From Luteococcus sp052116585 (lineage in GTDB: Bacteria > Actinomycetota > Actinomycetes > Propionibacteriales > Propionibacteriaceae), in the NCBI RefSeq assembly GCF_052116585.1, contig NZ_JBQKKT010000004.1, forward strand, positions 172,513 to 236,512: a stretch of 64,000 bases of DNA, given 5' to 3'. The translations under genes and the position numbers were made by a program. This document shows, one piece after another, positions 1-8,017 of the stretch. The notes beneath the pieces were generated by a model, which saw nothing but the letters and a program-made list of their open reading frames with translations, was not told the origin of the DNA and did no database searches. Each line of letters opens with the position of its first letter. The stretch's first letter is position 1.

Positions 1-2
1 CG

Positions 3-38
3 GCCATCGATCGCCACGCTGCCCGCAGCGCCGGCTGA
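3..38 (+). CDS. C-terminal end of a gene entering from the left edge (possible)
   Basis: The first 38 bases contain an open frame ending in TGA (positions 36-38) that reads AIDRHAARSAG. Every third codon position except two is G or C, as in the real genes here, and a strong hairpin follows 20 bases later. It could be the tail of a plus-strand gene. Too little is present to name it, and it may be chance. Confidence 0.3.
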   Translation, partial: AIDRHAARSAG

Positions 39-57
39 CCCGTCACCCGGAACACAG

Positions 58-90
58 AAACGGCGTGTCCCCCTGGGGGACACGCCGTTT
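58..90. terminator. Bidirectional intrinsic terminator
   Basis: A 15-bp perfect stem (AAACGGCGTGTCCCC and its complement) closes on a 3-nt loop, with A and T runs at the outer ends. It lies between the possible plus-strand gene end at 38 and the minus-strand DUF3117 gene ending at 130, so it can serve both directions. Confidence 0.75.
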
Positions 91-129
91 GCGTCTGGTG
101 CCCCTGCACGTGCAGGGGCGAAGGGACAT

Positions 130-297
130 TCAGCCCACGATCTCCTGCAGGCACTTGAGCAGGTCCTCGGCCTCGGTGGCGTTGAGCTCGACCACGAGAC
201 GGCCTCCGCCGTCCACGGGAACACGCATCACGATGCCACGGCCTTCCTTGGTGACCTCCATGGGACCATCACCCGTTCGGGGCTTCATTGCAGCCAT
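130..297 (-). CDS. DUF3117 domain-containing protein
   Basis: A 55-residue protein starting MAAMKPRTGDGPMEVTKEGR and ending LLKCLQEIVG, matching the small, almost invariant actinobacterial DUF3117 family over its whole length. The family has no assigned function. The conserved segments MKPRTGDGP, GRGIVMRVP and GGRLVVEL are all present. A GAGGAAG Shine-Dalgarno element precedes the ATG at 297; an in-frame ATG three codons later is an alternative start. The gene is monocistronic, with the strong terminator at 58-90 behind it. Confidence 0.9.
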   Translation of the reverse strand: MAAMKPRTGDGPMEVTKEGRGIVMRVPVDGGGRLVVELNATEAEDLLKCLQEIVG

Positions 298-383
298 TGC
301 GCTTCCTCATCTCTTCGACGGCTTTTCACCCATTATTCCGTATTCCGGCAAACAACCCCACTTCACACCCGCGGGGTGGTGTC

Positions 384-674
384 CTACGGGAGGTTGGATT
401 CATCGTCCAGGGTCCGGCGACGCGGTGCGGCGGGAGCCTCGTCGAGCTGCTCAATGAGCCGTGCCAGCAGCAGGTCGACGTCGCGCATCGAGTAGCCGCG
501 GGGCACCACGTCGAAGCGGACCTCGCGCAGGTCGTCGGCGCTGATGGGTCCGGGACCGGGCAGCCGGGAGTGCTGCTCGTCGGGCAGTTCCGGCATGGAA
601 CCCCACCGTCCGGAACCCACCACGAAGGCCGCCCCCAGGATCGCCACCACCACCAGTGCCAGGAACCACGTCAT
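384..674 (-). CDS. Small membrane-anchored DivIVA-domain protein
   Basis: A 96-residue protein with one N-terminal membrane segment (about residues 3-20, FLALVVVAILGAAFVVG) followed by a cytoplasmic part. That part contains VRFDVVPRGYSMRDVDLLLARL, which resembles the DivIVA/Wag31 N-terminal motif (F-x-x-x-x-x-GY-x-x-x-x-V-D). Single-pass proteins of this type are common in actinobacteria, often near the LOG gene. A role at the cell pole or septum is inferred from the domain only. The promoter hexamer CACGAT lies 6 nt before the ATG. Confidence 0.75.
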   Translation of the reverse strand: MTWFLALVVVAILGAAFVVGSGRWGSMPELPDEQHSRLPGPGPISADDLREVRFDVVPRGYSMRDVDLLLARLIEQLDEAPAAPRRRTLDDESNLP

Positions 675-680
675 GCGCCC

Positions 681-686
681 ATCGTG
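681..686 (-). promoter_or_regulatory. -10 element of the DivIVA-domain gene
   Basis: On the minus strand CACGAT is followed by 6 nt (GGGCGC) and the ATG at 674. This fits a leaderless transcript. Confidence 0.5.
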
Positions 687-695
687 GCACAGGGG

Positions 696-1460
696 TCAGC
701 CATCGGCCCCGAGGACGTGCTCGACGGCCTGCACTTCGTCGTCGGTCACCAGGAAACGGTCCAGGTCCGACTCGTGGATGTAGCCCTCGGCCAAGCACCG
801 CTCGCGCAGCCAGCCCACCAGGCCGGTCCAGTAGTCGCTGCCAAAGAGCACCACGGGGAAGTCCTGCACCTTGCCGGTCTGCGCCAGGGTGAGCGCCTCG
901 AAGAGCTCGTCGAAGGTGCCCAGACCGCCCGGCATCACGATGAAGCCCTGCGCATACTTCAGGAACATCACCTTGCGGACGAAGAAGTAGCGGAAGTTGA
1001 TGCCCAGGTTGACGTGCGGATTCATCGACGCCTCGAAGGGCAGCTCGATGCCCAGGCCGACGGAGGTTCCTCCGGCCTCGTCGGCGCCCTTGTTGGCGGC
1101 CTCCATGATGCCGGGGCCACCACCGGTGATCACCGCGTGCCCGCGCCGCACCAGTTCCGCCGCCATCCGCTCGGCGGCGGCCCAGTGCGGCGAATCGGGC
1201 CGGGTCCGGGCCGAGCCGAAGATGCTGATCGCCGGGCCCAGTTCGGCCAGAGCGTCGAAGCCCTCGACGAATTCCGACTGGATGCGCATGGTCCGCCACG
1301 GGTCGCTGTGCGCCCAGGAGGTGTCATTGCCGCCGGCCAGGAGGCGCTGGTCCGTGGTGGAGTCGGCGCCCTGGTGGTCGCGCCGGACCACCGGGCCCTG
1401 CACGATCCGGTCGCCGGGGCCGGGGGCATTGTCATAGGGGGCATTGCGGTGCGGGCTCAT
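696..1460 (-). CDS. LOG family / TIGR00730 Rossmann-fold protein (cytokinin riboside monophosphate phosphoribohydrolase-like)
   Basis: A 254-residue protein of the LOG family, whose studied members release the base from cytokinin riboside 5'-monophosphates or AMP-type nucleotides. The two family signatures are present: GGGPGIMEAA (residues 113-122) and PGGLGTFDE (177-185). A poorly conserved N-terminal extension of about 50 residues precedes the Rossmann core; similar extensions occur in actinobacterial homologues. The start at 1460 is set by an AAGGAGAA Shine-Dalgarno just upstream; the frame stays open further upstream. It lies 37 bases behind dapE and may be cotranscribed with it. The natural substrate cannot be told from sequence. 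Confidence 0.88.
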   Translation of the reverse strand: MSPHRNAPYDNAPGPGDRIVQGPVVRRDHQGADSTTDQRLLAGGNDTSWAHSDPWRTMRIQSEFVEGFDALAELGPAISIFGSARTRPDSPHWAAAERMAAELVRRGHAVITGGGPGIMEAANKGADEAGGTSVGLGIELPFEASMNPHVNLGINFRYFFVRKVMFLKYAQGFIVMPGGLGTFDELFEALTLAQTGKVQDFPVVLFGSDYWTGLVGWLRERCLAEGYIHESDLDRFLVTDDEVQAVEHVLGADG

Positions 1461-1497
1461 GGGATTCTCCTTGGGTCCGGTTGGGTCTTGCCTGGGG

Positions 1498-2586
1498 TCA
1501 TTGCGGCTGTCCTGCAGGCTGCAACCAGCGACGCAGTGCAGCGGCACAGGTGTGCAGGTCCTCGACGGGGCAGAACTCGTCGTCGGTGTGGGCCCGGCTC
1601 GGGTCGCCCGGGCCGAAGTTCACTGCGGGGATGCCCAGCGCGCTGAACCGGGCCACATCGGTCCAGCCGTACTTGGGGCCCGGGGTACCCCCGACGGCGT
1701 CGACGAAGTCCCGGGCCATCGGCAGGTGCAGGCCCGGGCGGGCGGCCGGCGAGAGGTCAACCCAGTCGAGCTCGAAGCCGTCGAAGAGCCGCTCCATCAC
1801 CGCTCGGGCCTCGATGACCTCCCTGTCCGGGGCATAGCGGTAGTTGACGTGCACCCGGCACTCGTCGGGGATGACATTGCCGGCCACTCCCCCGCTGACC
1901 TGCACGGCATTGAGGCCCTCCCGGTAGGCCAGCCCGTCCACCTCGATGGTGCGCTGCTCGAAGCCGACGATCCGCTCCAGGACATGGCGCAGATCGTGGA
2001 TGGCGTTGTGCCCCATCCAGCCGCGGGCACTGTGCGCGGCCACCCCTCGGGTGGAGACCCAGAAGCGCAGCGTCCCCTGGCAGCCGCCCTCCACCAGGGC
2101 TCGGGTGGGTTCCATCAGGATGGCGAAATCGGCCTGCACCAGCTCCGGGTGGGCGTCGGCGGTCAGCCCCAGTCCGTTCAGCGGACCGGAGACCTCCTCG
2201 TTGTCGTAGAAGATCCAGGTGACGTCATGGCGGGGCTGGCGCAGTTCTGCGGCAAGCTGCAGCGCGACGGCGACGCCGCCCTTCATGTCGCAACTGCCGC
2301 GGCCGTGGATGCGCTGCTCCCCGTCGGTGGTGCGCAGCTGGCTGGGCAGGTTCCCGGCCACCGGCACCGTGTCCAGGTGCCCGGCCACCACCACGCGCTG
2401 GGGCCGGTCCAGCTCGGTGCGTGCCACGACGGTATTGCCCAGACGGGTGACGTGCAGGTGTGGCTGCCGCTCCAGCGCCCGCTCCACCAGGTCTGCCAGC
2501 TGCTGCTCATTGCCGCTCACGGATTCGACGTCGACCAGTGCCCGCAGCAGGGTGGGCAGGGGCTGCTCGAGATCCAGGGCGTCCAT
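1498..2586 (-). CDS. dapE: Succinyl-diaminopimelate desuccinylase
   Basis: A 362-residue M20-family metallohydrolase. It should hydrolyse N-succinyl-LL-2,6-diaminopimelate in the succinylase branch of lysine and peptidoglycan precursor synthesis. Metal-site residues are visible: H70-x-D72 (AGHLDTVP), D100 in GRGSCDMKGG, the E130-E131 pair (DNEEVSG) and E159 (ILMEPT). Length is normal for actinobacterial DapE. The start at 2586 is supported by the hexamer TAGTCT ending 7 nt upstream. That promoter overlaps the last codons of the hemolysin III gene. Confidence 0.92.
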   Translation of the reverse strand: MDALDLEQPLPTLLRALVDVESVSGNEQQLADLVERALERQPHLHVTRLGNTVVARTELDRPQRVVVAGHLDTVPVAGNLPSQLRTTDGEQRIHGRGSCDMKGGVAVALQLAAELRQPRHDVTWIFYDNEEVSGPLNGLGLTADAHPELVQADFAILMEPTRALVEGGCQGTLRFWVSTRGVAAHSARGWMGHNAIHDLRHVLERIVGFEQRTIEVDGLAYREGLNAVQVSGGVAGNVIPDECRVHVNYRYAPDREVIEARAVMERLFDGFELDWVDLSPAARPGLHLPMARDFVDAVGGTPGPKYGWTDVARFSALGIPAVNFGPGDPSRAHTDDEFCPVEDLHTCAAALRRWLQPAGQPQ

Positions 2587-2593
2587 GGCGCCG

Positions 2594-2599
2594 AGACTA
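2594..2599 (-). promoter_or_regulatory. -10 element of dapE
   Basis: TAGTCT (minus strand), 7 nt before the dapE ATG and overlapping the stop of the preceding gene; consistent with a leaderless dapE mRNA. Confidence 0.6.
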
Positions 2600-3292
2600 G
2601 CGCGTGAACAGCACCAGGCAGATGGCGATGTAGTGGCACACGGCCGCCAGCACCGTGCAGCTGTGGAAGATCTCGTGGAAGCCGAAGGTGCTGGGCCACG
2701 GGTTGGGGCTCTTGCGGCCGTAGACCACGGCGCCGACGGAGTAGATGAGTCCACCCAACGCGATCAGGAAGACCACCCAGGGGCCGCCCGCCTGCCAGAA
2801 CTGCCCCAGCCAGCCCACCGCCGCCCACCCCATCGCCAGGTAGAGCGCGACGTAGAGCCAGCGGGGGGCACTGATCCAGAAGACCCGGAAGAGCACACCA
2901 GCCAGGGCGCACAGCCAGATCATGGTCAGCAGGATGCGCAGGCTCCGCCCGTGCAGCATGCCGACGGCCAGCGGGGTGTAGCTGCCCGCGATGAAGACGA
3001 AGATGTTCGCGTGGTCCACCCGTCGGAAGACCGCGAGGGTGCCCGGCGACCAGGTGCCCCGGTGGTAGAAGGCGGAGTTGCCGAACAACAGCACGGCGCT
3101 CAGGGTGTAGACGACGCTCGCCAGCCGCTCGTCGAGCTGCGGGGCGAAGGCGACCAGCAACAGGCCGGCGACGAGCACGATGGGCGCAAAGACCTGGTGC
3201 TGCCACCCGCGCAGTCTCGGTTTGACGCGGTCGACGAGGTCCTCGACCGTCTCGCGCAGGTGATCGCCCCTGGAGCTCTCCGCGGTTCGCAT
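2597..3292 (-). CDS. Hemolysin III family (PAQR-like) membrane protein
   Basis: A 231-residue integral membrane protein with about seven hydrophobic segments and the HlyIII/PAQR signatures: SAFYHRG near the end of TM2, DHANIFVFIAGSYTP in the middle, and a C-terminal FGFHEIFHSC-to-H pattern that would bind a metal. The name is historical; haemolysis is not implied, and YqfA/PAQR relatives are linked to membrane homeostasis. Mycobacteria have the same gene divergent from a Z-prenyl synthase (Rv1085c/Rv1086). The ATG at 3292 lies 7 nt after TAGCGT, and a 20-bp palindrome covers that promoter. Confidence 0.85.
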   Translation of the reverse strand: MRTAESSRGDHLRETVEDLVDRVKPRLRGWQHQVFAPIVLVAGLLLVAFAPQLDERLASVVYTLSAVLLFGNSAFYHRGTWSPGTLAVFRRVDHANIFVFIAGSYTPLAVGMLHGRSLRILLTMIWLCALAGVLFRVFWISAPRWLYVALYLAMGWAAVGWLGQFWQAGGPWVVFLIALGGLIYSVGAVVYGRKSPNPWPSTFGFHEIFHSCTVLAAVCHYIAICLVLFTR

Positions 3293-3294
3293 GG

Positions 3295-3314
3295 AACCTA
3301 CGCTAGCGTAGGTT
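3295..3314. promoter_or_regulatory. Perfect 20-bp palindrome overlapping the hemolysin III promoter (TetR-type operator candidate)
   Basis: The sequence AACCTACGCTAGCGTAGGTT is its own reverse complement. Its right half contains the predicted -10 hexamer TAGCGT (minus strand, 3300-3305), 7 nt before the hemolysin III ATG at 3292. A bound dimer would block RNA polymerase. Length and symmetry resemble TetR-family operators. No regulator gene is adjacent. Confidence 0.65.
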
Positions 3315-3376
3315 AGAGCCTGCTGAGACCACCCCGCCCAAATTCCGCACCGAGTGCCCCTGACAGCCGCAAGCAC

Positions 3377-3382
3377 TAGTCT
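3377..3382 (+). promoter_or_regulatory. -10 element of the isoprenyl transferase gene
   Basis: TAGTCT, 7 nt before the ATG at 3390; leaderless arrangement. Confidence 0.6.
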
Positions 3383-3389
3383 GGAAAGC

Positions 3390-4199
3390 ATGAACCGGCT
3401 GGATCGCCTCACCGAGACACTCGACAGGATGCATCCGTCGGGCCTGCTCTACAGCACCTACGAGACGCGTCTGATCGCCGAGATCGACAAGGATCGACTG
3501 CCCCGCCACGTCGCCGTCCTGGCCGACGGGAATCGCCGTTGGGCCCGGATGAATGCCCCGGACCAGCCCCTGGTGGCCGGCTACCAGGCAGGCGCGGACA
3601 AGCTCAAGGACTTCGTCGGCTGGTGCGACGCCGCAGGCATCGAGGTGGTCACCCTCTGGGTGCTCAGCCCGGACAACCTCAAGCGCTCCACCGACGAGGA
3701 GGTGCGCCCCCTGCTCGGCGTGATCGAGCAGCTGGTGGTGGACCTGGCCGACGACGGCCGCTGGCCGGTGCAGGCGGTGGGAGACATGTCACTGCTGCCC
3801 CCGGAGATGGCCGCCACACTCGAGCGAGCCCGCCAGCACAGCGCGCAGAACGAGGGCATGGTGGTCAACGTGGCAATCGCCTACGGCGGCCGCCACGAGC
3901 TGCGCGATGCCGTGCGCTCCCTGCTCAAGGAGGAGGCCGCCAAGGGCCGCACCCTGGAGGAGGTGGCCGAAAGCCTGGAGATCGACCACATCGGCGGACA
4001 CCTCTACACCAAGGGCCAGCCGGACCCGGATCTGATCATCCGCACCTCGGGCGAGCAGCGCCTCTCGGGATTCCTGATGTGGCAGAGCGCCCACAGCGAG
4101 TTCTACTTCTGTGAGGCCCTGTGGCCGGATTTCCGACGGGTGGACTTCCTGCGCGCCCTGCGCTCCTTCAGCCAGCGCGAGCGCCGCTTCGGACGCTGA
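3390..4199 (+). CDS. Isoprenyl transferase (cis-prenyltransferase, Z-FPP synthase type)
   Basis: A 269-residue cis-prenyltransferase. It condenses isopentenyl diphosphate with an allylic diphosphate in the pathway to polyprenyl phosphate carriers of wall glycans. The DGNRRWAR pyrophosphate-binding motif (in HVAVLADGNRRWAR) and the C-terminal DLIIRTSGEQRLSGFL and SEFYFCEALWPDF motifs are present. Position next to hemolysin III, DUF255 and Mca mirrors mycobacterial Rv1086, which makes short-chain E,Z-farnesyl diphosphate, so the short-chain product is the better guess. Longer-chain UppS activity is not excluded. The start at 3390 is chosen over an upstream in-frame ATG (3354) because TAGTCT lies 7 nt before it. 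Confidence 0.88.
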   Translation: MNRLDRLTETLDRMHPSGLLYSTYETRLIAEIDKDRLPRHVAVLADGNRRWARMNAPDQPLVAGYQAGADKLKDFVGWCDAAGIEVVTLWVLSPDNLKRSTDEEVRPLLGVIEQLVVDLADDGRWPVQAVGDMSLLPPEMAATLERARQHSAQNEGMVVNVAIAYGGRHELRDAVRSLLKEEAAKGRTLEEVAESLEIDHIGGHLYTKGQPDPDLIIRTSGEQRLSGFLMWQSAHSEFYFCEALWPDFRRVDFLRALRSFSQRERRFGR

Positions 4200-4241
4200 T
4201 CCCCCCAGCCGCGCACGCGGGGGCCCGTCAGCCAGCCGCGC

Positions 4242-6299
4242 TCAGCAGCGCGTCCACAGTGGGGTCTTGAGCTCGGTGTAGTCCGTGGTCGGCTCCAGGC
4301 AGACCTCACCGCGGCAGACATGGGCCGTGGCCTGCCCGTCTCGCGCCTCGCGCCCGTCGAAGAGGTGACCGAAGCCATCGGTCCCGGCCCGTCCCACCAC
4401 GATGGCCGAGCCTGCCGGCGCCATCCGGAAGGCGGCGGTGGCCAGCCGGTCGATCCCCTCGGACCCCTCGGGCAGCACCACGACGACCTGGGCCGGGCGA
4501 AGCCCCCGGCGCGCATCCTCCAGCACCAGCGCATCGGCCAGCGACCAGCCGGCGAAGCGGGGCTGGTTGGCCACCAGCGGCCAGGTGGTGCGGGCGGCCT
4601 GATCGGCCCGCTCCACCAGATCGGGACGGCAGGCCAGCAGGCCCACCAGGCGCAGCGCGGCCACCATGGAGCTGGTGCCCGACGGGGTGGAGTTGTCCGT
4701 CAGGTCCCGCGGGCGGGTGAACAGCTCGTCGGTCTGCGCCGCGTCGAAGAATCCACCATCCTCGGCCCCGAACAGGCGCAGGGCCCGCTCCACGAGCCAC
4801 ACGGCGCGCTCCTGCCAGACGGCATCGCCGGTGGCACCCGCCAGCCGGGCCAGTCCCAGCGCAAGGGCCCCATGGTCCTCCGTCACGGCCGGTGACGTGC
4901 CGGCCAGACCGTCGCGGGAGGTGCGCACGAAGACATCGGTTGTCTGGTCCACGTGGACCGCCCAGACGGCCTCGGCAGCATCCCGGGCCAGCTCCAACCA
5001 GCCGGCCTCACCGAAGACCATCGCGGCCGTCACCAGCGAGTCGATCAGCAGGCCATTCCAGGCCGCCACCACCTTGTCATCACGGCTGGGGCGGAAGCGG
5101 TTCTCCCGTTCGGCGCGCAGCTTCTCCAGCACTGCCGTCAGACGCCCCCGGTCCGGTGAGCCGTGCAGCTGCAGCGTGGACAGGCCGTGCTCGAAGGTTC
5201 CGGCGTCGTGCACGTGGAAGACCTGGCGGGCCCAGCCGCCGTCCTGCTCCCCCAGCGCGTCCTCCAGTAGCTCGGGATTCCAGACGTAGTAGATCCCCTC
5301 GGCCACCATGCCGCGGATGTCGACGCTGTCCGCGTCCAGGCTGGCGGCGAAGGCACCACCGGGGCGGCCCTCGACGGACTCGGTGCGCATCTCGCGCTCC
5401 AGCCACTCGACGGTGGAGTAGATGACATGCTCATAGAGCTCGCGCTTGTAGCCGTCGTGGTCGGCGGTGCGCCGCCAGCAACGGGTGTAGCTGCCCAGCA
5501 GGAGGGCATTGTCGTAGAGCATCTTCTCGAAGTGCGGCACCACCCAGCCGACGTCGACGGCATAACGGTGGAAACCGCCACCCACCCGGTCATAGAGGCC
5601 GCCGCGCGCCATCATCTCGCAGGTGAGCTGGGCCATGTCCAGGCTCGTCGGGTCGCCCTTGACCAGCAGTGCGTCGAGCACCATGGCCGGCGGAAACTTC
5701 GGCGCCGTGCCGAAGCCGCCGTGGATCATGTCGTAGTCCTTGCCCAGCAGCTCGAGCGTCTCGCGCGAGCCGGGCACCTGGTCGCTGCTGGTGACCGGGT
5801 TCAGTTCCCGCAGCTGGGCGGTGATGCTCTGAGCGGAGCCCAGGACCTCGTCGCGGCGATCCTGCCAGGCACCGGCCAGTGCCTCCAGCACCTGACCAAA
5901 GCTCGGCTGGTTGCCGGTGGGCACCGGCGGGAAGTAGGTGCCGGCGAAGAAAGGGTCGCCGTCGGGCGTCAGGAAGACCGTCATCGGCCACCCGCCCTGG
6001 CCAGTGAGCGCCTGGGTTGCATTCATCAGGACCGCATCGACGTCCGGATTCTCCTCACGGTCCACCTTCACGCTGACGAAGTTCTCGTTCATCAGCACGG
6101 CCGTGTCGTGGTCGTCGAAGCTCTCGTGCGCCATCACGTGACACCAGTGGCAGGCCGCATAGCCCGTGCTCACCAGCAGCGGCAGATCCCGTTCACGGGC
6201 TGCGGCGAAGGCCTCGGGCCCCCAGGGGAACCAGTCGACCTCCTGGTGGGCATGCTGCTGCAGGTAGGGACTGGTGGACTCGGCAAGACGGTTCGGCAC
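4242..6299 (-). CDS. Thioredoxin-fold DUF255 protein (YyaL / spermatogenesis-associated 20 family)
   Basis: A 685-residue protein with an N-terminal thioredoxin-like DUF255 domain (about residues 1-165) carrying the CxxC motif in AACHWCHVMAHESF. A long alpha/alpha-barrel glycoside-hydrolase-like region follows, with WGGFGTAPKFP-type and GLYDRVGGGFHRYAVD segments. The family is widespread and full length here, but its reaction is not established. Mycobacteria keep it at the same place (Rv1084) between Mca and hemolysin III. The GTG at 6299 is chosen because TAGGCT ends 6 nt upstream. Confidence 0.87.
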   Translation of the reverse strand: MPNRLAESTSPYLQQHAHQEVDWFPWGPEAFAAARERDLPLLVSTGYAACHWCHVMAHESFDDHDTAVLMNENFVSVKVDREENPDVDAVLMNATQALTGQGGWPMTVFLTPDGDPFFAGTYFPPVPTGNQPSFGQVLEALAGAWQDRRDEVLGSAQSITAQLRELNPVTSSDQVPGSRETLELLGKDYDMIHGGFGTAPKFPPAMVLDALLVKGDPTSLDMAQLTCEMMARGGLYDRVGGGFHRYAVDVGWVVPHFEKMLYDNALLLGSYTRCWRRTADHDGYKRELYEHVIYSTVEWLEREMRTESVEGRPGGAFAASLDADSVDIRGMVAEGIYYVWNPELLEDALGEQDGGWARQVFHVHDAGTFEHGLSTLQLHGSPDRGRLTAVLEKLRAERENRFRPSRDDKVVAAWNGLLIDSLVTAAMVFGEAGWLELARDAAEAVWAVHVDQTTDVFVRTSRDGLAGTSPAVTEDHGALALGLARLAGATGDAVWQERAVWLVERALRLFGAEDGGFFDAAQTDELFTRPRDLTDNSTPSGTSSMVAALRLVGLLACRPDLVERADQAARTTWPLVANQPRFAGWSLADALVLEDARRGLRPAQVVVVLPEGSEGIDRLATAAFRMAPAGSAIVVGRAGTDGFGHLFDGREARDGQATAHVCRGEVCLEPTTDYTELKTPLWTRC

Positions 6300-6305
6300 G
6301 CGCCC

Positions 6306-6311
6306 AGCCTA
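6306..6311 (-). promoter_or_regulatory. -10 element of the DUF255 gene
   Basis: TAGGCT (minus strand), then GCGCCC in plus-strand reading, then the GTG at 6299: 6-nt spacing, leaderless arrangement. Confidence 0.6.
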
Positions 6312-6362
6312 GCCAAAGCCACGCTGGGCGGACCCGGGACGGCATTCGGGGCGTGCACCGCG

Positions 6363-6368
6363 TATCCT
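6363..6368 (+). promoter_or_regulatory. -10 element of the small membrane protein gene
   Basis: TATCCT, 6 nt before the ATG at 6375. Confidence 0.55.
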
Positions 6369-6374
6369 GCAGCC

Positions 6375-6566
6375 ATGAACCTGATGCTCGCCAGCGGAAC
6401 GCTCAATCTCATCACCTTCCTGGTGATCGCCAGCTTCATCATCCTGGGTTCCATCAGCCTGCGCCGCCACACCCGCAAGATCGACCCGTCGATCCCCTAC
6501 GAGGCAGACCTCACCGAGGAGGGTCGCAAGGCCCAGGCCTTCGAGCGCACCACCATCGAGGACTGA
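6375..6566 (+). CDS. Small single-pass membrane protein, unknown function
   Basis: A 63-residue protein with one membrane segment (about residues 9-28, TLNLITFLVIASFIILGSI), a basic patch RRHTRK and an acidic tail. It sits between the divergent DUF255 gene and Mca, where mycobacteria also have a small protein gene (Rv1083 position), which supports its being real. The promoter TATCCT ends 6 nt before the ATG. It converges with mca, the two stops being only 10 bases apart, with no terminator visible. No function can be assigned. Confidence 0.65.
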   Translation: MNLMLASGTLNLITFLVIASFIILGSISLRRHTRKIDPSIPYEADLTEEGRKAQAFERTTIED

Positions 6567-6576
6567 CCCCCGCCGG

Positions 6577-7491
6577 TCAGATCTGCCAGTTCTCCGTCGG
6601 GTCGTCGGCCTTGACGCCACGCAGGCCCGCGAACAGGTCGTCCTCCGGCAGCGCGGTGGGCACCTGACTGAAGACCAGCTCGAAGTCCTCCGTCGGCCAG
6701 ACCTGCTGCTGCACCTCGGTGGGGACGGCGAACCACGGACCGTCGGGGTCGATCTGGGTGGCGTGCGCCTTGAGCGCCGCATCACGCACGGGGAAGTACT
6801 CCCCGCAGTCGATCCGCGTGGTGATCCGCTTCTCGTACTCGAAGTCCTCCCACTTGGCGAGCCGCTCCACATAGGGCGAGTCGAGGCCCTTCTCGTGCAT
6901 CGCCGCGTCCAGGGCAGCAAGCCGCAGACGGTGGAAGCCCATGTGGTAGTAGAGCTTCTGCACCTGCCAGGTGGGCCCCAGATTCGCGTGCTGGTTGGGA
7001 TCACCAGCCTGCTGCACGGCCGCCATCGTCACCTTGTGGCACATGATGTGGTCCGGGTGCGGGTAGCCGCCCTTCTCGTCATAGGTGGTGACGACGTGCG
7101 GCCTGAACTCACGGATCAGCCGAACCAGCGGCTGGGCCGCCTGGTCCGGGTCCACCAGGCCGAAGCAGCCGCGCGGCAACGGCGGCAACGGATCCCCTTC
7201 CGGGAAACCCGAATCGATGTAGCCGAGCCAGCGCTGCTCGATGCCCAGGATCTCGCGCGCCGTGTCCATCTCCAGGTGGCGGATCGCAGCGATGTCCTGC
7301 CAGACCTCGGGCCGGTCCATCTTGGGGTTGAGGACACTGCCCCGCTCCCCTCCCGTGCAGGTGGCCACCATGACCTGCACTCCTTCGGCGACGTACTTGG
7401 CCGTCGTGGCGGCACCCTTGCTCGACTCGTCATCGGGGTGGGCGTGCACGTGGAGCAACCGCAGGGGCTCGTTCTCACTGGTCTTGGGCAT
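6577..7491 (-). CDS. mca: Mycothiol S-conjugate amidase
   Basis: A 304-residue PIG-L/LmbE-family zinc amidase. Mca cleaves mycothiol S-conjugates to GlcN-inositol and a mercapturic acid in actinobacterial detoxification. The zinc motif HAHPDDES begins at residue 16, and the second metal motif YPHPDH is in the middle. The C-terminal WPTEDFELVFS region is typical of Mca rather than the deacetylase MshB. The ATG at 7491 is preferred to one at 7500 because CACAAT ends 7 nt upstream of it. The gene is divergent from the DUF4307 gene, as in mycobacteria. Confidence 0.9.
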   Translation of the reverse strand: MPKTSENEPLRLLHVHAHPDDESSKGAATTAKYVAEGVQVMVATCTGGERGSVLNPKMDRPEVWQDIAAIRHLEMDTAREILGIEQRWLGYIDSGFPEGDPLPPLPRGCFGLVDPDQAAQPLVRLIREFRPHVVTTYDEKGGYPHPDHIMCHKVTMAAVQQAGDPNQHANLGPTWQVQKLYYHMGFHRLRLAALDAAMHEKGLDSPYVERLAKWEDFEYEKRITTRIDCGEYFPVRDAALKAHATQIDPDGPWFAVPTEVQQQVWPTEDFELVFSQVPTALPEDDLFAGLRGVKADDPTENWQI

Positions 7492-7498
7492 GGCCACC

Positions 7499-7504
7499 AT
7501 TGTG
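7499..7504 (-). promoter_or_regulatory. -10 element of mca
   Basis: CACAAT on the minus strand, 7 nt before the ATG at 7491. The same hexamer serves the divergent gene at 7557-7562. Confidence 0.5.
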
Positions 7505-7556
7505 CCGAAGCCCACACCCGTCGTGGGCCGTCAGCCCCACCGTGGACAGCACCGGG

Positions 7557-7562
7557 CACAAT
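7557..7562 (+). promoter_or_regulatory. -10 element of the DUF4307 gene
   Basis: CACAAT, 7 nt before the GTG at 7570. Confidence 0.5.
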
Positions 7563-7569
7563 GGGAGCC

Positions 7570-7977
7570 GTGACCACCGTGACCGACGCCGACCGTGCCC
7601 GCATCCAGGACCGCTATGCCGTCCCGCCGTCCCGGCGCAAGCTCTACCTGACGCTGGTGACGGTGCTGAGTCTCGCCCTGGCGGGGTGGCTGGTCTGGGC
7701 CGGCGGAACCTCGTCCACCCCGGACGTCACCGCGGACGTGTACGGCTTCCAGGAAACCGGGGAGCACGAGATCGTCGCTGACCTGCGCGTCCAGCGTCGC
7801 GATCCCGCCAAACCCGTGATCTGCGTACTGGAGGCCACCGCGGAGAACTTCGTGCGCGTCGGCGAGTACGAGGCGACGATCCCCGGCGGTACCGAGAAGA
7901 TCACCCGCACCAAGATCCCGGTCAAGACGGTCAATCGCGCCGTGAGCGTGGAGGTGGCGAGCTGCCGGCTGGCCTGA
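7570..7977 (+). CDS. DUF4307 domain-containing membrane protein
   Basis: A 135-residue protein with a cytoplasmic N-terminus containing RYAVPPSRRK, one membrane helix (about residues 28-46) and an extracytoplasmic beta-rich domain with two cysteines. It matches actinobacterial DUF4307 proteins in layout and in its place between mca and greA. Function is unknown. A GTG at 7570 is preferred to the ATG at 7561, because that ATG overlaps the predicted promoter hexamer and the GTG sits 7 nt behind it. Confidence 0.72.
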   Translation: MTTVTDADRARIQDRYAVPPSRRKLYLTLVTVLSLALAGWLVWAGGTSSTPDVTADVYGFQETGEHEIVADLRVQRRDPAKPVICVLEATAENFVRVGEYEATIPGGTEKITRTKIPVKTVNRAVSVEVASCRLA

Positions 7978-8005
7978 GGTTCTTGGGACAATCTGCCGTC
8001 GATGA

Positions 8006-8011
8006 TAGATT
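8006..8011 (+). promoter_or_regulatory. -10 element of greA
   Basis: TAGATT, 6 nt before the ATG at 8018. Confidence 0.6.
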
Positions 8012-8017
8012 TCTCGA

